64,000 nucleotides of DNA from Schistosoma mansoni (GCF_000237925.1 NW_017386097.1:1-64000); one strand, 5' to 3'; positions 12,310-23,830 are shown, counted from the stretch's first letter. The notes: generated by a model not told the origin, from the sequence alone. Made by a program: numbers and translations.

Positions 12310-12963
12310 GAAGCGATTAAGAGTAGAAGATACTCGCAAGTTACTAGTATTTGACCACATATGTCTTAGAAATATTGCTCGCATCTGCTGGGATCACCGG
12401 GTAAGTAATAATGAGGTTAGACAGAGGGTATTAGGGAATGATGATAAACCAGTTGATGAGGTGATGAATCTTCATCGACTGAGATGGTTAGGCCACGTGT
12501 TACGTATGCCTGAACACCGATTACCACGACGCGCTATGCTGAATAGTGTAGGGGATGGTTGGAAAAGAGTTAGGAGCGACCAAACCAAAACATGACATCA
12601 GTGCTTGAAGTCACTAACTTCTAGTCTGAGTCATGTTGGTAGATGCAGACTACCTGGTTGGGGTCAGCGTGACTATCGTAACCAATGGTTAGAGACTCTA
12701 GGTGACATGGCTGAGAATCGATCACAATGGCGTAGGTGTATACACTCTTTATCTTCCCTTAAACCCTGAGACTAAAATTGTTTCATATCTGTCTTCCTTC
12801 CTATACTATATTCTTACATACAACCTATCTTTTATATATTACCACCACTAACTTAAATACTTCTATGAATCCGGTGTTCATGTTGTTGTGCTAACGAGGT
12901 ATGGCAACTTGGACCGATGCATAAATGTGCCTGGTCCTACGTTGTAGCTGACTGACTGACGTC
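12310..12963 (+). mobile_element. 5'-truncated RTE LINE (family A) in COQ10 intron 3
   Basis: Encodes the RT C-terminal segment ([38 protein letters not shown]), interrupted by a stop near 12594, and ends in the family CTGACTGACTGAC tail. It lies antisense to the host gene. Very similar to the copy at 7918-8524, which suggests both are fairly young. Confidence 0.88.
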
Positions 12964-13244
12964 TAACTGAAGTTTGTGCTGCTGATTTTCAGAAAAATAA
13001 TGAAAGCCCCACGATTAAACCTTCCGGCTCGGAGAATGAAACTCCACCAAAATTAAACTGTACTAGCCAGATAAAAAACGTTACTTACCTACACAAAAAA
13101 GGTCAGCAAAAAATACTAACATGAAGATATAATATCCTGATCAAAGGATGCACTCATTATTCAATCATTAAACCATCTACTACTGAAAATCAAAAGAAAC
13201 CTTAATCAATAAACCAATAATTACTTCAAATCTGGTCAACTTAC

Positions 13245-13346
13245 GGAAAACTCTACATAACAAGAATTCGGATTGTCTGGGAGACCTGGATGAAAATACC
13301 ATTCATTAATTAAATGATGAAACATTCCAGTATTTTGTGCGACAGA
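13245..13346 (-). CDS. COQ10: COQ10 exon 3
   Basis: A 102-bp phase 0-0 exon between a TTATTTTCAAG acceptor and a GTAAGT donor. Encodes SVAQNTGMFHHLINEWYF followed by HPGLPDNPNSCYVEFS, matching the family pattern 'lF..L.n.W.f.Pg....C.V.F'. Only 34 residues, so it cannot be found by length alone. Confidence 0.9.
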
Positions 13347-13539
13347 CTTGAAAATAAATAGAAAGGAGATAGTTGATATACGCTATGCGTTCATTGTAGT
13401 AAAAACATTTCAAATTATTTTTAAAAGTAATCAAGAACTGTAGTGAACGAGAACTCAGTTGGGGAAAACTAATGTATGGTTTGATGCAAAACTAGAGTGC
13501 TGTAATAGGATATAAAAAGCATACATTAAACAGATTATT

Positions 13540-13730
13540 TGCACACCTTTCTTCAGTCGTCCTTTACACGACTCATGATTCTCCAAATCCTGTTGTTACA
13601 GTTGGGCTGTTTTCCTTCCTGTTCTCAATTGAATCTTCTGCTGGCAGGCATCCCACTTCCAATTGCAATTACATACTACTTATATCTGTTAACATAAGTA
13701 GCATACATTACAGAACGATTAAGTGAACAG
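13540..13730 (-). repeat. MITE-like repeat E, partial copy
   Basis: Contains the family hallmark inverted repeat CTACTTAT..ATAAGTAG (here near 13676-13707) and the 'tctgctggcaggca' segment shared with the copy at 54667-54960. In COQ10 intron 2. Confidence 0.65.
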
Positions 13731-14437
13731 GATGAAATGAATTCACACAATTGAATAATCCCTAGGTAATGACTAATATCAAGACTATATAGCTCTTCAT
13801 AGTGTCACTAAGATCCTATCGACCAAGTCGTAATGTTGCCACTAGCCTAAGTGACCCAATATTGCATACATTATGTTTAGATGTTAGGTGGTCAGGTCAC
13901 GGTTCGAACAACTCAGTAGTAATGCCTCATACTGTGGTAGATTGACTAAATTCTCAAAACGTGTCGCAACTCTAAGGTTAGCATTGAAGGTGTATTAAGT
14001 TATAGATTTTCTGGAAATTTTAGATGGTTTGAATACATCCCATTCATTTCATCCTGGTGACTTCTATCCTAAGTATTATTTATCAACTCCAGTAGTGTAT
14101 GAGAAAACTGGAGGTGAATAATGTATGACATGGCTTGCTGGAATGAAGAACAGTTAAGTTTCACTAGTATATATTTGATATTGACGACTACCCTGATGAA
14201 GTGCTATTGACCGTACAACCGAAGGGCTTGAGACAATATCAGACAGCTCAGAATAGAATTTCGTGGGAATCTTGTTATAGTTTCAAGTCCCATTTTTCCT
14301 AAACAGATGTTTTTTGGAACAAAAAGAAATACCGTTTAGCAGTGTTCTTACCTAGACTGTATTTTTTAGTACCTCTTATTTATATTTTCCATGATATTAC
14401 ATGTTATTTCAAAACCAATTCAACAAAAAGTAACTGA

Positions 14438-15250
14438 CACCCTTACTTACTTATGCCTGTTACCCCTCGTGGAGTAGCATAGGCCACCCACCACCATTCT
14501 TCATCCAACCCCGTCCTGGGCAATCCTTTCCAGTTCTTTCCAGTCGCTATTCATTCTGTTCATGTCTACTTCCAATTCTCAGGGCAATGTGTTCTTTGGT
14601 TTTCCTCTTTTCCATTTCCCTTCACGATTCCAAGTTTGGGCTTGCTTCGTGATGCAGTTTTGTGATTTCCGTAATGTATGTCCTATCTACTTCTAACGTC
14701 TTTTCTTAATCTCCTCTTCAGCTGGAAGCTGGTTTGTCCTGTCCAAAATTAGGCTGTTGCTGACGGTATCCCGCGAATTGACACTCAGCATTTTGTGTAG
14801 ACAACTGCTCCGTACAGTAGGACTGTCTCGACATTCGTTTTGTAAATTCCCACCTTGATATCGGTTTCCAGTTGTTTTGAGTTCCATATGTTCTTCAGTT
14901 GTAGGAATGCTGTCCTTGCTTTGCCAATCCTCGTCTTTACATCTGCACCAGATTCTTCTTGTTCATCGATTATGCTGACCAGTCAGGTACGTAAATGTTT
15001 CTACATCTTCCAGAGTTTCTCCATCAAGTGTGATTGGAATGGTGTTCTCCGTGTTGTATTTGAGGATCTTGCTTTTCCCTTTGTATATGTTGAGGTCTAC
15101 TGGTGCAATAGCTGGTGCTACACTAGTGGTCTTAATATGCATTTGTTCGTGTGTATGGGATAAAAGGGCCAGGTCATCTGTAAAGTCCAAATCTGATAAT
15201 TGATTCCGAGCTGCCCATTGTATTCCGTGCTTCCCCTCAGATGTCGAGGT
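14438..15250 (-). mobile_element. RTE-type LINE (family B), 3' fragment
   Basis: Minus strand encodes the end of an RT-bearing ORF: DFTDDLALLSHTHEQM (RT catalytic FxDD region), ILKYNTENTIPITLDGETLE, QLKNIWNSKQL, then decayed C-terminal sequence ending in a TAAG-type tail (ACTTACTTA at 14440). The frame has several interruptions. Lies in COQ10 intron 2, same strand as the gene. Other family copies: 39640, 45960, 49500, 54570, 55077, 59385 and 62918. Confidence 0.85.
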
Positions 15251-15499
15251 CTTCGTAATTCAGTCAACCACCGCCAGCGGCTCTTCTAGGGTTACTGCCG
15301 ATCCCAAGCCCGAGTAAAGAAGGAATGGAATCAGTAACCCCATCCCGTACAAAAGAACTGTGCTAACTAGAATAAACAAATTAAACCATCTAAACTCTGC
15401 CCTTTGAGTTGAACGATCTTCGTTCGGAACGAACACCCTACACTTTATATTTTTTATATTCAACCATAGACAATAACAAACACATAAATATTCGTTTAC

Positions 15500-15692
15500 C
15501 TTTAAGTGCTTCGGTCGCTGAAATGTTATTCGAGACATATATGATTCACTAAGTGGAGGAAATCCAACACCCAGACAAGCTAGCATGTTATTTTCACCTT
15601 GTTCCAAAACAGTTGATTGGTTACACCAAGGTAGAAATTCTGAATAACGACCAACGTCAATTGCAATATCAAACATGTTTTCCGGAGAATAA
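15500..15692 (-). CDS. COQ10: COQ10 exon 2 (START domain core)
   Basis: 193 bp between a TTATTTCCAG acceptor and a GTAAAC donor. Its first base completes the glycine codon begun in exon 1. Encodes YSPENMFDIAIDVGRYSEF, LPWCNQSTVLEQ, LACLGVGFPPLSESYMSR and ITFQRPKHLK. The motifs YSPE, YxxFLPWC, LxVGFxxxxESYxS are diagnostic of the COQ10/polyketide-cyclase-like START family. Confidence 0.93.
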
Positions 15693-16058
15693 CTGGAAAT
15701 AATTTTTTGTCAAAACAAAACAGCTGGTGATAATGAACAGTTTTAGATATAAATTATGCAACAATAAGAATAATCTAGTTTATGCAATAGAACGAAAACA
15801 AACAGAATGATTTACTTGAGAAATAAATAGTACAATCAGTAATAATTTTGCTTACAAATTACCATATAAAGATAATTAACGATAAAGTATTTGTTTCTGG
15901 GCGTCAGGTTCATCAAATAACAATCAGATCTTGCATCTTAACCGACAAAATTCCGTGTTTTAAGTGAGAATCCTGTTGTGACCAAACCTTACTTTTCATT
16001 TTGAGCTAGGAAATTACAAAAGGAGTCCACAAAAAGAATAAACTATAAAACTACTTTC

Positions 16059-16567
16059 ATTTATTTAAACATAAACATTGGTACAAGGAGGCATCAAATA
16101 TATATGCATCACAAATCAAAGGATTTGTGTGAGGGCTGGGACATGGTCCGAGTGCCCAAAATGAAGCAGGTAACTTTCTTAGGGGGCCACAACCCGTGAG
16201 TTTGACCCAGAGATCTGATCCACAAGGCAGTGAAGCATCGTAAGGAGATGCAGTCCCATGGTAGTCGGTGACCAACGATTAGTTCATACGCCGTTTGTTC
16301 CTTCAGGGTCATAGAGCCCTTGTGCACCACTGGTTTGCAATCAGGGTTTTCCGACTCACCTAGGTGAACTTTCCGTGTCCACCAAACCGGTTAAAGCGTC
16401 GGACATTCGCATTTCATCCCCTCAATTTCGTAAACAACAAACCAGTCATGAGAAAGCAGTGAGTAGGACTTCTCTAGCAGAGGCTATATACGCGTGGCCA
16501 TGTGAGAGCATTTCGAGAGGGAGAGCTGACTCTCCCAAATCTCGGCCGTACCAGGGCATTTGGGGGC
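16059..16567 (-). repeat. R500 interspersed repeat, copy 2
   Basis: Full-length copy in COQ10 intron 1, same strand as the gene. Starts (minus) CTGCCCCCAAATGCCCTGG and ends TTTATGTTTAAATAAATG. Confidence 0.85.
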
Positions 16568-16797
16568 AGAGAACTAACATAGCTTCACCCAATAATATAC
16601 ACACATAGTGACTGATGACAGCAGTAACTAATGTTCTTTCCCTAGTCCCTAATGCTGACTGAATTCTATCGATCATTTTGCAACGTAGTTAGTAGTCTAA
16701 GTGGATTGAAATTGAGTAGGATAATTAGTTTCAAAAATACCCATTGTTTTTATCTACATGATCAACCTATTTTTTAAAAAAAAGCTGTGGAACTAAC

Positions 16798-16946
16798 CCT
16801 AGCAGTCTTCTTTCTTTGTAAGATTGTGATTTTTTGATAAACGTAGGACCAAAACTGAGGGTATCACGTCTGATTACTATTGGAACATTTGACGTAATCA
16901 AACAAGGGGATTTTGGACATGTATTTAAAAACTTTAAGCAAATCAT
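16798..16946 (-). CDS. COQ10: COQ10 exon 1, coenzyme Q-binding START-domain protein
   Basis: First coding exon of a complete four-exon gene (16946-16798, 15692-15500, 13346-13245, 12185-12021), giving 202 residues; human and yeast homologues are around 200-250. COQ10 proteins bind coenzyme Q in the mitochondrial inner membrane and are needed for its efficient use by the respiratory chain. The exon starts at the ATG at 16946 (MICLKFLNTCPKSPC, a K-rich, acid-free N-terminus that could be a mitochondrial presequence). It ends with KKSQSYKERRLLG, matching the family 'yxerRilgys' block, at a GTTAGT donor. All four junctions agree in phase (2, 0, 0), and the translated protein runs through the whole START fold without interruption. 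Introns hold a LINE, an R500 repeat and MITE sequence. An in-frame GTG lies 39 bp upstream but ATG is preferred. Confidence 0.9.
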
Positions 16947-16985
16947 TAGAAACACAGGATCATTATGATTGATTATATCACCCAC

Positions 16986-18164
16986 AGCACCACCCTATAC
17001 ATTCAAAAGCAGAAATTAAAACGATAAATTTACTGTTGTAACTTGAAAGCCATCCAAAAAATTTGCTTAAGTACATCGTTCATAACATAAACTAGAAACT
17101 TCATTCATTCAATAGATACACGTTTATCACAGGCTGTAATACTCTAACATTTGTCTTGACAAGTTCATTCTGCTGTGCTAATACAGCTTGAAAACTGGAA
17201 CCGATGTATGGCTGAGGCAGGTTTTACGTTGTTTATAAAAGAATGACTGATAGGAGATTCTTTTTGAACTCGTAAACAACTTAATTGAAACGGAATTCAA
17301 TTGACAGGTTATAATTACCACAATTAAACTCATCTGGCTGAAGAGATCTTAGAAAGAGGAAAATGTGGAAGGAGAAATAGGTGGATGTTAACAACAAATT
17401 AAGTTGAACTCCACAAAAATGGTTACCTTTCTCACGGCAGCTTACTATGTGAAGTAACAGTGCCTAGTGATAGCAAATGTTTAGGCAAGTTGAAAAATAA
17501 AATTTACGAATATTCTACATGATATTAGATAGTGGTAACCTTATTACGCATGACTATCTAGATCGAAAAGCTTCCTAGAGCATTGATCGACAAAGTTCTA
17601 ATACCTTCAGTGAACATAGCTGTAATTTGTATGCTAAATACCCTGATAAAGCAAGTGTTAATGAACCAAACAATACAGAAGATAAACAATAATACCAACT
17701 AGCACTAGACTGAGGAAAACTTAAATATTTGGTGATGTTGAAAATAATAGTGTTTTCCTGTCCACAATGATATATCGAGTGGCAATCACGAAACTATTTC
17801 TTGACGACTTTTGCGGCAGAAATGACTCTAATTACAGTTAGTTCAATACAAGCACAATATATACGTATCGACTTTAGTACGTTTGTTAGTCTGGAACTAA
17901 TAAGATAAGGTTTGAGATATTCTCTTCCACACTAAATTGTTAAATGAGAAGCACGGTAGTTAAGAACTAAGGTTTAAACCACTACATGTAGGCACAAATA
18001 CGCACCAGATCGAATATAATGGTAAAGAAGCAAGGACAATACCAATGTATGACTTTATTATTTTCAAAGAACTAACGATAGACAAGTCATGTAAGGCCTA
18101 GGAATTTAAATAAGGGGTGAAGTGGCATTCAAATTATAGGTATAAATCTTACCCCATACAACGG
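16986..18164. other. Sequence 5' of COQ10, no gene recognised
   Basis: Would contain the COQ10 promoter and 5' UTR. No conserved exon, TATA element or repeat was identified with confidence. Confidence 0.35.
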
Positions 18165-18985
18165 AAGTCCTGGCAACAACAGGCACAGTTAGGTGGGCTC
18201 ATGATTGGGGCCTGGAAGTTAATTCCAAGAAGAGCGTGTTCATGCACATCGGGCACGATATTAGTTACCACTATACCATTAATGGTACATCTCTGCCACG
18301 CGTTCATGAGCACAAAGACTTAGGAGTAATTATAAGTCACGACTTAAAAACTACTACGCACTGCAATGCGGTTGCTTCCAAAGGCTATCGTGCGCTATGG
18401 TCGCTTCGCAGAGCATTTAAATGCTTTGACGAGGATATGTTTCGAATTTTATATCCCACCTATGTAAGGCCACACTTAGAATACTGTGTCCAAGCAGCTA
18501 GCCCTTGTCTGATAAAGGATACTAAATCGCTTGAGCGTGTCCAGCGTGTAGGGACAAAATTAGTAAAGGGTCTTTCTAAACTCCCTTACGATGAGCGTTT
18601 AAAACGTCTAAATCTTTTCCCCTTATCTTATCGTAGGACGCGAGGTGACCTTATACTGGCATTTCGTATCTTTAATTATGATCTGGGTGTTAATATGTCT
18701 TATCTTTTTGCTCCCTCCAGCACTAATAATCTCCGGGGTCATAGCAAGAAGGTTCTGAAACCGCGATCTAGTAAACTAAAGGTGGGGTCCCGTTTTTCTC
18801 ATCGAGTGGTCAATGACTAGAACGCTTTACCAGAACAAGTGGTATCAGCACCATCAGTGAACATTTTCAAAAAGAAGCTGGACCTTCACTGGAAGGAAAT
18901 CTGTCAGGATTAACACAGGTTCGTCAACCTACTATCCTTATTACTGAAGACTGACTGAAGACAGACTGACTGAAGACTGACTGGT
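18165..18985 (+). mobile_element. 5'-truncated CR1-type LINE
   Basis: Encodes the post-RT C-terminal part of a CR1/Jockey-group ORF2: DLGVIISHDLKTTTHC, YPTYVRPHLEYCVQAASPC, RVQRVGTKLVKGLS, LFPLSYRRTRGDLILAFRIF and SRFSHRVVND, followed by an in-frame stop at about 18818. One frame change near 18235. The tail has CTGAAGA-type repeats. It is a different subfamily from the copies at 19062 and 24449. Confidence 0.88.
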
Positions 18986-19112
18986 AAGAAAAATTCGGAT
19001 ACTCTAAAAGTCACCCGCCGTTCCTTTTCAACGACCTTGAACAGCCTGGCAAGAGGCGGTCAATCCAGTCTTCAGTCTTCAGTAATAAGGATAGGAGGTC
19101 TAGTGACCTATT

Positions 19113-21953
19113 TTAATCCTTGCGGTTTGTTACACAAAGGAGGTCCAATCTCGTCTTGAATATATCAACAGAAGGTGCTGATATTACGTGTTCTGGTAGA
19201 GAATTCCAGTAATTCACTACTCGGTGCGAGAATCGAAACTCCAGATGTAGACGATTTGATCTCGGTTTTTGGACTTTCTTTGAATGTCCTCTCAAATGAC
19301 CAGCCCTAGATGGGAGGAAAAGATAGGACATGTTAGTACCAAGGTCATCGTTCAGGATACGATATGCCAATATTAGATCACCCCGTATTCGCCGGTAAGA
19401 TAACGGAAATAAGTTGAGGTGTCTCAGTCTGTCTTCATAAGTTAGGCCAGATAGACCTTTTACCATTTTTGTCCCGCGGCGTTGAACTCGTTCTAACATA
19501 TCCGCCTCACATTTGAAACAAGGACTCGCTGCTTGAATCCCGTATTCCAAATGTGGCCGTACGAAAGTTGGGTATAATAATCTAAACATTTCCTCATCCA
19601 GATACCGGAAAGATTTACGAATAGACCATAATATTCTATAGCCTTTTGCAGCAGCAGCCTTACAGTAACTGGTTGTTTTGAGATCATTACTTAGTATGAC
19701 TCCTAAATCCTTATAGTTTCTTACTTTGGACAACACTAGTCCACATATTGTGTAGTGATACGAATCATCGTAGTTATTTAATTGCATCACTACACTTTTA
19801 TTAGGGTTTACTTCTAGTGACCACCCGTTCATCCATGCCACTAATGAGTTAAGATCTTTTTGTAATACTATTCTGTCTGACATGCTATATATGGGTCTCC
19901 AAATCTTAATGTCATCGGCGAATAGTAGGACGGATGACTTAGCTATAGTTGGTAATTCATTTATAAAAAGTAAAAAGAGAAGAGGACCGAGGATTGTGCC
20001 TTGGGGGACTCCACTTTTTACTGGTTCCCACGATGAGAGAGCCCCATTTACTCTTACCATTTGTCTCCTTTCATGAAGAAAGTCACTTATCCAGTCTATG
20101 ACTACATAATGAATTCCAAAACTTTCCAGTTTTAATTTAAGACCAGAATGGGAAACCTTATCAAAGGCTTTACTTAGATCTATGAAAATGACATCTACAG
20201 GAATATTGCGATCTTTTGCTCCAGCCCAATCTTCTCTTGCAATGAGAAGATTTGTCAAACATGATAGACCTTTTCGAAAACCATGTTGTTCCTTGGACAA
20301 AAGATCATTTCCTTCAACGTAGTTTATAACAGCCATCCTAATAATTTTTTCCATTAGTTTTACAACTGCACTAGTTAAGCTGACGGGTCGATAGTTACTA
20401 ACTAAATCCCTACCCCCAGTCTTATACACCGGACTGATTATTGCGTCCTTCCAGTCTCTGGGCAATCTGGACTGCCGTAGGGACATATCAAACAGTATCG
20501 CTAAGGGTTCAGCAATAACATCTGAGAGGGCTTTCATAATCCGAGGATGAATATCATCAGGACCACTAGACTTATCAGGTTTGAGATGCTGAAGTAGCCT
20601 TAAAACAGTTTCTTTCTTAATAACTACAGGGTCCATCAACAAGTCGCCACAATCACAATGAATAGGTGATCGTTCCTCATTATTGGTAGAAAAAACTTTA
20701 CTGAAATATTCCGAGAAAGCTTCTGCTTTTTCGGTATCATTTCTTGCCAAACTTAACGGATTTTCTTGTATCAAAAGTGATGGTATTCCATCACTTCTCT
20801 GAGTTCGCCTCTTTATATACGAGAATAACCGTTTTGGACTATGTTTGCAATCCCTAACCAATTGTTTTTCGTATGACCGTCTAGTCCTACTAATTAACGC
20901 TTTACAATTATTTCTAATCTTACAATAACTAGATCTGTACTGTTCTAAGCCAGTAGAGATGAACATAATCCTGTGTTTTTTTCTCCTACGCCTAAGAAGT
21001 TTCTTAACTTCTTTATTTATCCACGGTGGACTATTGTTCGGTCTACGTGGCACCAAGTATCGTATGAACGGGGACGTGACTACACTGAACTTGCCTTTAA
21101 ATACAGACCACGCCTCGTCAACTGATGAGCTAGTATCTACTGACCAATCTATCTCAGTAGCACAATCCTGAATGGCTGGTATGTTAGCTCTCCATATGTT
21201 TGGGCGAGGCTTAATCTGATCGTATACCATATCGCTAGCTCTAAACGTGAATGATAAAACAGCGTGATCGCTATTTACTAACGGGGGAAGAATATTTAGG
21301 TTGGCAATATCCTCAGTCTCATGGGTAATTACCAAGTCCAACAGAGAAGAACCTTGGTTTACACCGAAACGTGTAGGTTCGGATACATGCTGTACTAATG
21401 CATGTTCCATTACTGTTTCCAAGAGCCTGCTATCAAATGAGTTTATAGAGCATTTCGTGGTCATCTCAGTCCAACTCATGTCAGGTGTATTAAAGTCTCC
21501 TAATATCAAGCATCTGTTATTTGCACTCCATAGCCGAATGTGCTCTAAAATAAAGTCATCAGCTAAGCAGATTGGGCTGCGATAGATGACACCGAGTGCA
21601 AATGTAGAACATCCGACAGTGAGCTCACAGCTAATGACTTCACTAGTTCCACTATCATGGGATTCGCAAACGGAGGAGCGGATATTTATACTATTGGCTA
21701 TGAATAGAAGGACGCCACCTCCTTTCCTGCATCTATGTCTATCACTTCTTAAACAATGATATCCGGATAATTCTGGGGTGATATCGAAGTCATGGACTAA
21801 CCAAGTTTCCGTCACAGCTACAATGAGTGGCCTTAATTTGTCCACTAATGCTCCTAGCTCGTAGAATTTATGTCTTAGACTACGGGCGTTGGCATATAAA
21901 ACTCCTAGGGAGAACGACCTATCCACACAGGCCTTGGTAGCATTCGCTTCCAA
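19113..21953 (-). CDS. CR1-type LINE ORF2: endonuclease-reverse transcriptase
   Basis: 946 residues, uninterrupted. Residues about 15-240 form the apurinic-like endonuclease: VLYANARSLRHKFYEL, VAVTETWL, GGGVLLF, LILGDFNTPDMSW (about 150) and NSDHAVLSF (about 230). Residues about 440-720 form the RT: IISPVYKTGGRDLVSNYRPV, EQHGFRKGLSCLTNL, DVIFIDLSKAFDKVSH, SGVPQGTILGPLLFLLFINE and the catalytic FADDIKIW near 677. The C-terminal region ends RFSHRVVNYWNSLPEHV. The enzyme nicks target DNA and primes reverse transcription of its own RNA. All catalytic boxes that I can recognise are present, so it may be competent. The start ATG is 46 bp after the ORF1 stop. Confidence 0.9.
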   Translation of the reverse strand: MEANATKACVDRSFSLGVLYANARSLRHKFYELGALVDKLRPLIVAVTETWLVHDFDITPELSGYHCLRSDRHRCRKGGGVLLFIANSINIRSSVCESHDSGTSEVISCELTVGCSTFALGVIYRSPICLADDFILEHIRLWSANNRCLILGDFNTPDMSWTEMTTKCSINSFDSRLLETVMEHALVQHVSEPTRFGVNQGSSLLDLVITHETEDIANLNILPPLVNSDHAVLSFTFRASDMVYDQIKPRPNIWRANIPAIQDCATEIDWSVDTSSSVDEAWSVFKGKFSVVTSPFIRYLVPRRPNNSPPWINKEVKKLLRRRRKKHRIMFISTGLEQYRSSYCKIRNNCKALISRTRRSYEKQLVRDCKHSPKRLFSYIKRRTQRSDGIPSLLIQENPLSLARNDTEKAEAFSEYFSKVFSTNNEERSPIHCDCGDLLMDPVVIKKETVLRLLQHLKPDKSSGPDDIHPRIMKALSDVIAEPLAILFDMSLRQSRLPRDWKDAIISPVYKTGGRDLVSNYRPVSLTSAVVKLMEKIIRMAVINYVEGNDLLSKEQHGFRKGLSCLTNLLIAREDWAGAKDRNIPVDVIFIDLSKAFDKVSHSGLKLKLESFGIHYVVIDWISDFLHERRQMVRVNGALSSWEPVKSGVPQGTILGPLLFLLFINELPTIAKSSVLLFADDIKIWRPIYSMSDRIVLQKDLNSLVAWMNGWSLEVNPNKSVVMQLNNYDDSYHYTICGLVLSKVRNYKDLGVILSNDLKTTSYCKAAAAKGYRILWSIRKSFRYLDEEMFRLLYPTFVRPHLEYGIQAASPCFKCEADMLERVQRRGTKMVKGLSGLTYEDRLRHLNLFPLSYRRIRGDLILAYRILNDDLGTNMSYLFLPSRAGHLRGHSKKVQKPRSNRLHLEFRFSHRVVNYWNSLPEHVISAPSVDIFKTRLDLLCVTNRKD

Positions 21954-22000
21954 GACCTGACTATTCGAAAACCCACTAATCGGAGATTTTCTTCACCGTT

Positions 22001-22606
22001 CTATCGACGGGTTTCTAGTTCAGCTAGTGCCGTCTCCCTTTTTATTCTATCTTCAAGAGACATATCCGGTCTAATTCGAATGTCAGAGTTGTCGTGACTT
22101 CGAGCGTTACTTAACAGAAGATCACGTGGTTTCTCCGACCCTAAGATTATCTTAAGGAGTCTACACGATCGGGGTAGAACACTGTCATCGGCCCTTTTAC
22201 CTATTCTAACTAATTTTTTGACCTGAACACCCTTAGTGTTAACTGGTAATATGCTACGGATATATTCTCCGAGCCTCTCTAAGTCATGGGTGTGTCTAAC
22301 CTTAGGATCTGGATCGTTAGACTCTGGCAATTTACTCACAATGATATTCGATGATATTAAGTTCCTCTCAGTCGCACTAGGATGATGTTCTGCCGTTCTA
22401 TCAGAGTGCGATAGTGCATTGAGTGACTCAGACTGCGAGTTCCCCAATGACTTGCCAACCAAGTGTGCTTTATCTTCAGCTTTTTGTCCTTTTCTTTTCC
22501 TCCTTACTGCGGTCCATTTTTCGTCATTCAGGACAGCTGCATCGGGACTATTGGGGACGGTCTTATCTGGGTCCTCAATTTCTACTAAAGATGCATGATT
22601 ACTCAT
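22001..22606 (-). CDS. CR1-type LINE ORF1 protein
   Basis: 201 residues, upstream of ORF2 on the same strand. Features: a basic stretch WTAVRRKRKGQKAEDKAHL near the N-terminus, a segment VKKLVRIGKRADDSVLPRSC and LKIILGSEKPRDLLLSNARS, and a charged C-terminus DMSLEDRIKRETALAELE. The middle part resembles the RRM-like/'KLVRIGK' region of trematode CR1 ORF1 proteins, expected to bind element RNA. No zinc knuckle is visible in this frame. Confidence 0.75.
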   Translation of the reverse strand: MSNHASLVEIEDPDKTVPNSPDAAVLNDEKWTAVRRKRKGQKAEDKAHLVGKSLGNSQSESLNALSHSDRTAEHHPSATERNLISSNIIVSKLPESNDPDPKVRHTHDLERLGEYIRSILPVNTKGVQVKKLVRIGKRADDSVLPRSCRLLKIILGSEKPRDLLLSNARSHDNSDIRIRPDMSLEDRIKRETALAELETRR

Positions 22607-22611
22607 GTTAA

Positions 22612-23830
22612 TACCATGTAGTGATTTACTCCTCGTTTATTGTGACGGAAATTTCACTTTGTCATTAATTGGAGTAGGTTGTTTAGTGCGTTTTGTAACA
22701 GCACTTACAACACTGACACAGTCTTCACTATTTCAATTGCTGAGGGTTTGTCGGGTGTCCGTTGGGTTGCATGAATATCAGGTTTTCTTATATTTAAGTG
22801 GTCTTTTGCTGCATCAAAACCACAAATTCATTGCGAAGAACATTTGTTTAGCTCTCTCTGTCTTTTAGTGAACACATTGGACCGATTGTTGCATCGTAAC
22901 TTCCTACTCTCCCCATTTTTGGGGACATTTTGGCTGAGGGCGTCCTGTTCTGTTTCTGTGGGAGCAAAAAGAATAGCGAGCAGATGTAACCTGGATGGTG
23001 GGTAAATTGTGACATGCTGGTGTCCTTGCCGTCATACGCAACTGGCATACATAAGACGAACTTTTACACTTAAGCTCGATCATTTGAGAAATACAAACTG
23101 TATATTTCATCATATTCTCAGACATTTCAGTCGATGGAAGATAGATAACACTCAAACTTTCCATAATAACAGCAATTTCACTACCCAGATGAAGCAAACA
23201 TATGTACAGATTCAACGAAGCCACTTTTCAGTTAGGAATCATCAATAAGTGGGTAAGACTGTGGTTTTTCTAACGCTTGCCTTTGTGTACTGTTCTTTAC
23301 GATGGAAAATATGGATCGGAATACAACAAAGTGTGGCGACGTGACAAGAACTGTTTACTGTAGGAAGTTCTTTGTAGCAGTATTTTTAACTTAACTATAT
23401 ATCCGAATTCTAAACTGATTTTTGTGCATCAAATGTTGCGGTTTCTGTACAAGTAGTAATGATACATCAATAAACTTTTCCTCAATTTTTATTTTCGTCT
23501 TCTTCGTGGTTTCACGGAGAGATCTACCGACAATCATAACGAGTAACTGATTGTGAAAACCAAAAAAACTACTAAGTGTTTGCTTTATAAGTACCCGTTT
23601 CGCTACGAAAACCTGTAGTACAGCATCACTTTCGATGTTTCACTAGAATGTTGCGTTGTATACATAAGTTTTTTCACAATGACAGTATATTCGGATGAAT
23701 ATTTCTAGTGGCATTGTTTCCTGACCACATCGTCCTCGAAGCGACGCACATAATGACTGAAAATATGTACATTCGACATGTTACACTTGGAGGTCGGTAG
23801 TGGTGGATGTGAAGATATTCATTCCATCAG
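22612..23830. other. Possible LINE 5' leader and unassigned sequence
   Basis: The first few hundred bases may be the 5' UTR of the CR1-type LINE. Short open frames on both strands (22605-23248) have no recognised motif. The rest up to the Gypsy fragment is unassigned. Confidence 0.4.

Larger units (their letters stand above)
19062..22611 (-). mobile_element. CR1-type LINE with open ORF1 and ORF2
   Basis: Non-LTR retrotransposon with two open frames and a short 3' end of CTGAAGA-type repeats near 19062-19085. The 5' leader may extend beyond 22611. The 3' 0.96 kb is the same sequence as the copy at 24449-25411, so the subfamily has moved recently. It ends tail to tail with the older copy at 18165-18985. 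It resembles the schistosome CR1-clade elements (SR1/Perere group) in architecture; the exact family name is not established. Confidence 0.88.

Noticed and set aside
14190-14240. Hammerhead-like string CCCTGATGAAGTGC...CAACCGAAGGGC
   Set aside because: It has GAAG instead of GAAA, the presumed stem II does not pair well, and no retroelement is evident around it.
22848-23248. Extra LINE ORF with Cys/His residues upstream of ORF1
   Set aside because: Short frames on both strands contain a few Cys and His residues but no recognisable zinc-finger spacing; it may only be 5' leader.
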